DNA from: Massilia niastensis DSM 21313
GTDB taxonomy: Bacteria; Pseudomonadota; Gammaproteobacteria; Burkholderiales; Burkholderiaceae_D
Direction of reading: 5' to 3'
DNA: 34,214 bases
Assembly: GCF_000382345.1 (NCBI RefSeq)
Contig: NZ_KB908133.1
Location: 1 to 34,214 of the forward strand
In this document: positions 33,993 through 34,214 of the stretch, piece by piece
Position numbering within the stretch: the stretch's first letter is position 1
How the letters are laid out: each line of letters starts with the position of its first letter
The notes under the pieces: generated by a model
Databases searched by the model: none
The model's input: the letters and a program-made list of their open reading frames with translations, nothing else
What the model was told of the DNA's origin: nothing
Made by a program: the position numbers and the translations under genes

Positions 33993-34001
33993 AAAAAAAA
34001 A
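33993..34001. repeat. Nine-A run at insertion sequence edge, possible target duplication
   Basis: A run of nine A bases directly adjoins the end of the ISL3-type element. ISL3 elements usually duplicate 8 bases of AT-rich target, so 8 of these could be one copy of the duplication. The other copy would lie beyond the window. Confidence 0.35.
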
Positions 34002-34214
34002 GGTTCATCACGGATTTCCGGGAAACGCGGCTTTGATCTTGAGGAAAAAGAAGTCGCTATCCCGGTAGCCATAGGCCATCCGCTTCATCACCTTGATACG
34101 GTTGTTGATGCCCTCGAGCTGGCCGGTATGCATCGGCCAGCGCAGCCGCGCTGCGATGCCTCGCCAGTAGGGTTTTAACTTGGTGGCGAATTTCCTTAGC
34201 GGCTCGATCCCGCT
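34002..34214 (-). mobile_element. ISL3-family insertion sequence, one end
   Basis: The 3' end of an ISL3-like element runs off the right edge of the window. The probable terminal inverted repeat starts near 34002 (GGTTCATCACGGATTTCCGG) and overlaps the end of the transposase gene, as in other members of this family. The exact boundary is uncertain without the other end. Confidence 0.7.
34008..34214 (-). CDS. ISL3-family transposase, C-terminal part
   Basis: The last 68 residues of a transposase, read on the minus strand and ending at TGA 34008-34010. The text WPMHTGQLEGINNRIKVMKR followed by MAYGYRDSDFFFLKIKAAFP is the highly conserved C-terminal block of ISL3 transposases, holding the last acidic catalytic residue (E of LEGINNRIK). 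The frame is open to the window edge, so the gene may be intact outside. The element sits just downstream of the porin gene and does not interrupt it. Confidence 0.9.
   Translation of the reverse strand, partial: SGIEPLRKFATKLKPYWRGIAARLRWPMHTGQLEGINNRIKVMKRMAYGYRDSDFFFLKIKAAFPGNP

Overview
The window is GC-rich, tightly packed Gram-negative DNA. Two tripartite-tricarboxylate (Bug/TctC) binding proteins, a 16-stranded-type porin, a long-form isocitrate lyase and a CoA-ester catabolic operon all point to a betaproteobacterium of the order Burkholderiales. Oxalobacteraceae (Massilia-like) is my inference; no rRNA or other taxonomic marker is present.

Layout. (1) 1-1638: the end of an enolase-superfamily sugar-acid dehydratase, then a Bug binding protein. 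(2) 1850-2767, minus strand: a metallo-beta-lactamase-fold hydrolase. (3) 3168-10374: one compact operon with a GntR/UTRA regulator, an AprA/fumarate-reductase-like flavoprotein, a two-cluster ferredoxin, a NitT/TauT-type ABC transporter (its binding protein has an extra NosL-like tail), a HEAT-repeat protein and a DUF971 protein. I cannot assign a substrate; this is the best candidate for an undescribed system. (4) 10437-18335: a sulfatase with its formylglycine-generating enzyme (minus strand), then a two-component system, an ECF sigma/anti-sigma pair, a sulfite dehydrogenase gene broken by an internal deletion, and its cytochrome c (plus strand). (5) 18488-22266, minus strand: isocitrate lyase with an elaborate dyad-rich upstream region, ETF-ubiquinone oxidoreductase, and a small zinc-ribbon-like protein. 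(6) 22452-32474: a LysR regulator diverging from a CoA-thioester operon (CoA transferase, enoyl-CoA hydratase, acyl-CoA-dehydrogenase-like protein, CitE-like lyase, CaiB/BaiF transferase, DUF2889), followed by a second unit (MmgE/PrpD protein and Bug binding protein). (7) 32871-33914: a porin, then the end of an ISL3-type insertion sequence running off the right edge.

How the parts may work together. Regions 3 and 4 share a sulfur flavour: the flavoprotein and ferredoxin resemble adenylylsulfate reductase subunits, the ABC transporter is of the sulfonate/nitrate class, and the next blocks encode a sulfatase and a former sulfite dehydrogenase. In region 6 a CoA ester would be made, processed and cleaved; electrons from any acyl-CoA oxidation could pass through ETF to the ETF-QO of region 5, and C2 units would need the glyoxylate shunt enzyme encoded there. 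Two nearly identical promoter blocks (23406-23484 and 29714-29792) precede the two halves of region 6 and argue for one regulon, probably under the divergent LysR protein.

Main oddities: the LysR gene has a strong ribosome site but an ATA where its start codon should be; the acyl-CoA-dehydrogenase-like protein lacks the catalytic glutamate at both known positions; the sigma factor follows the response regulator in the same frame with only a stop between them; and short leader ORFs overlap the starts of the first genes of both LysR-linked units.
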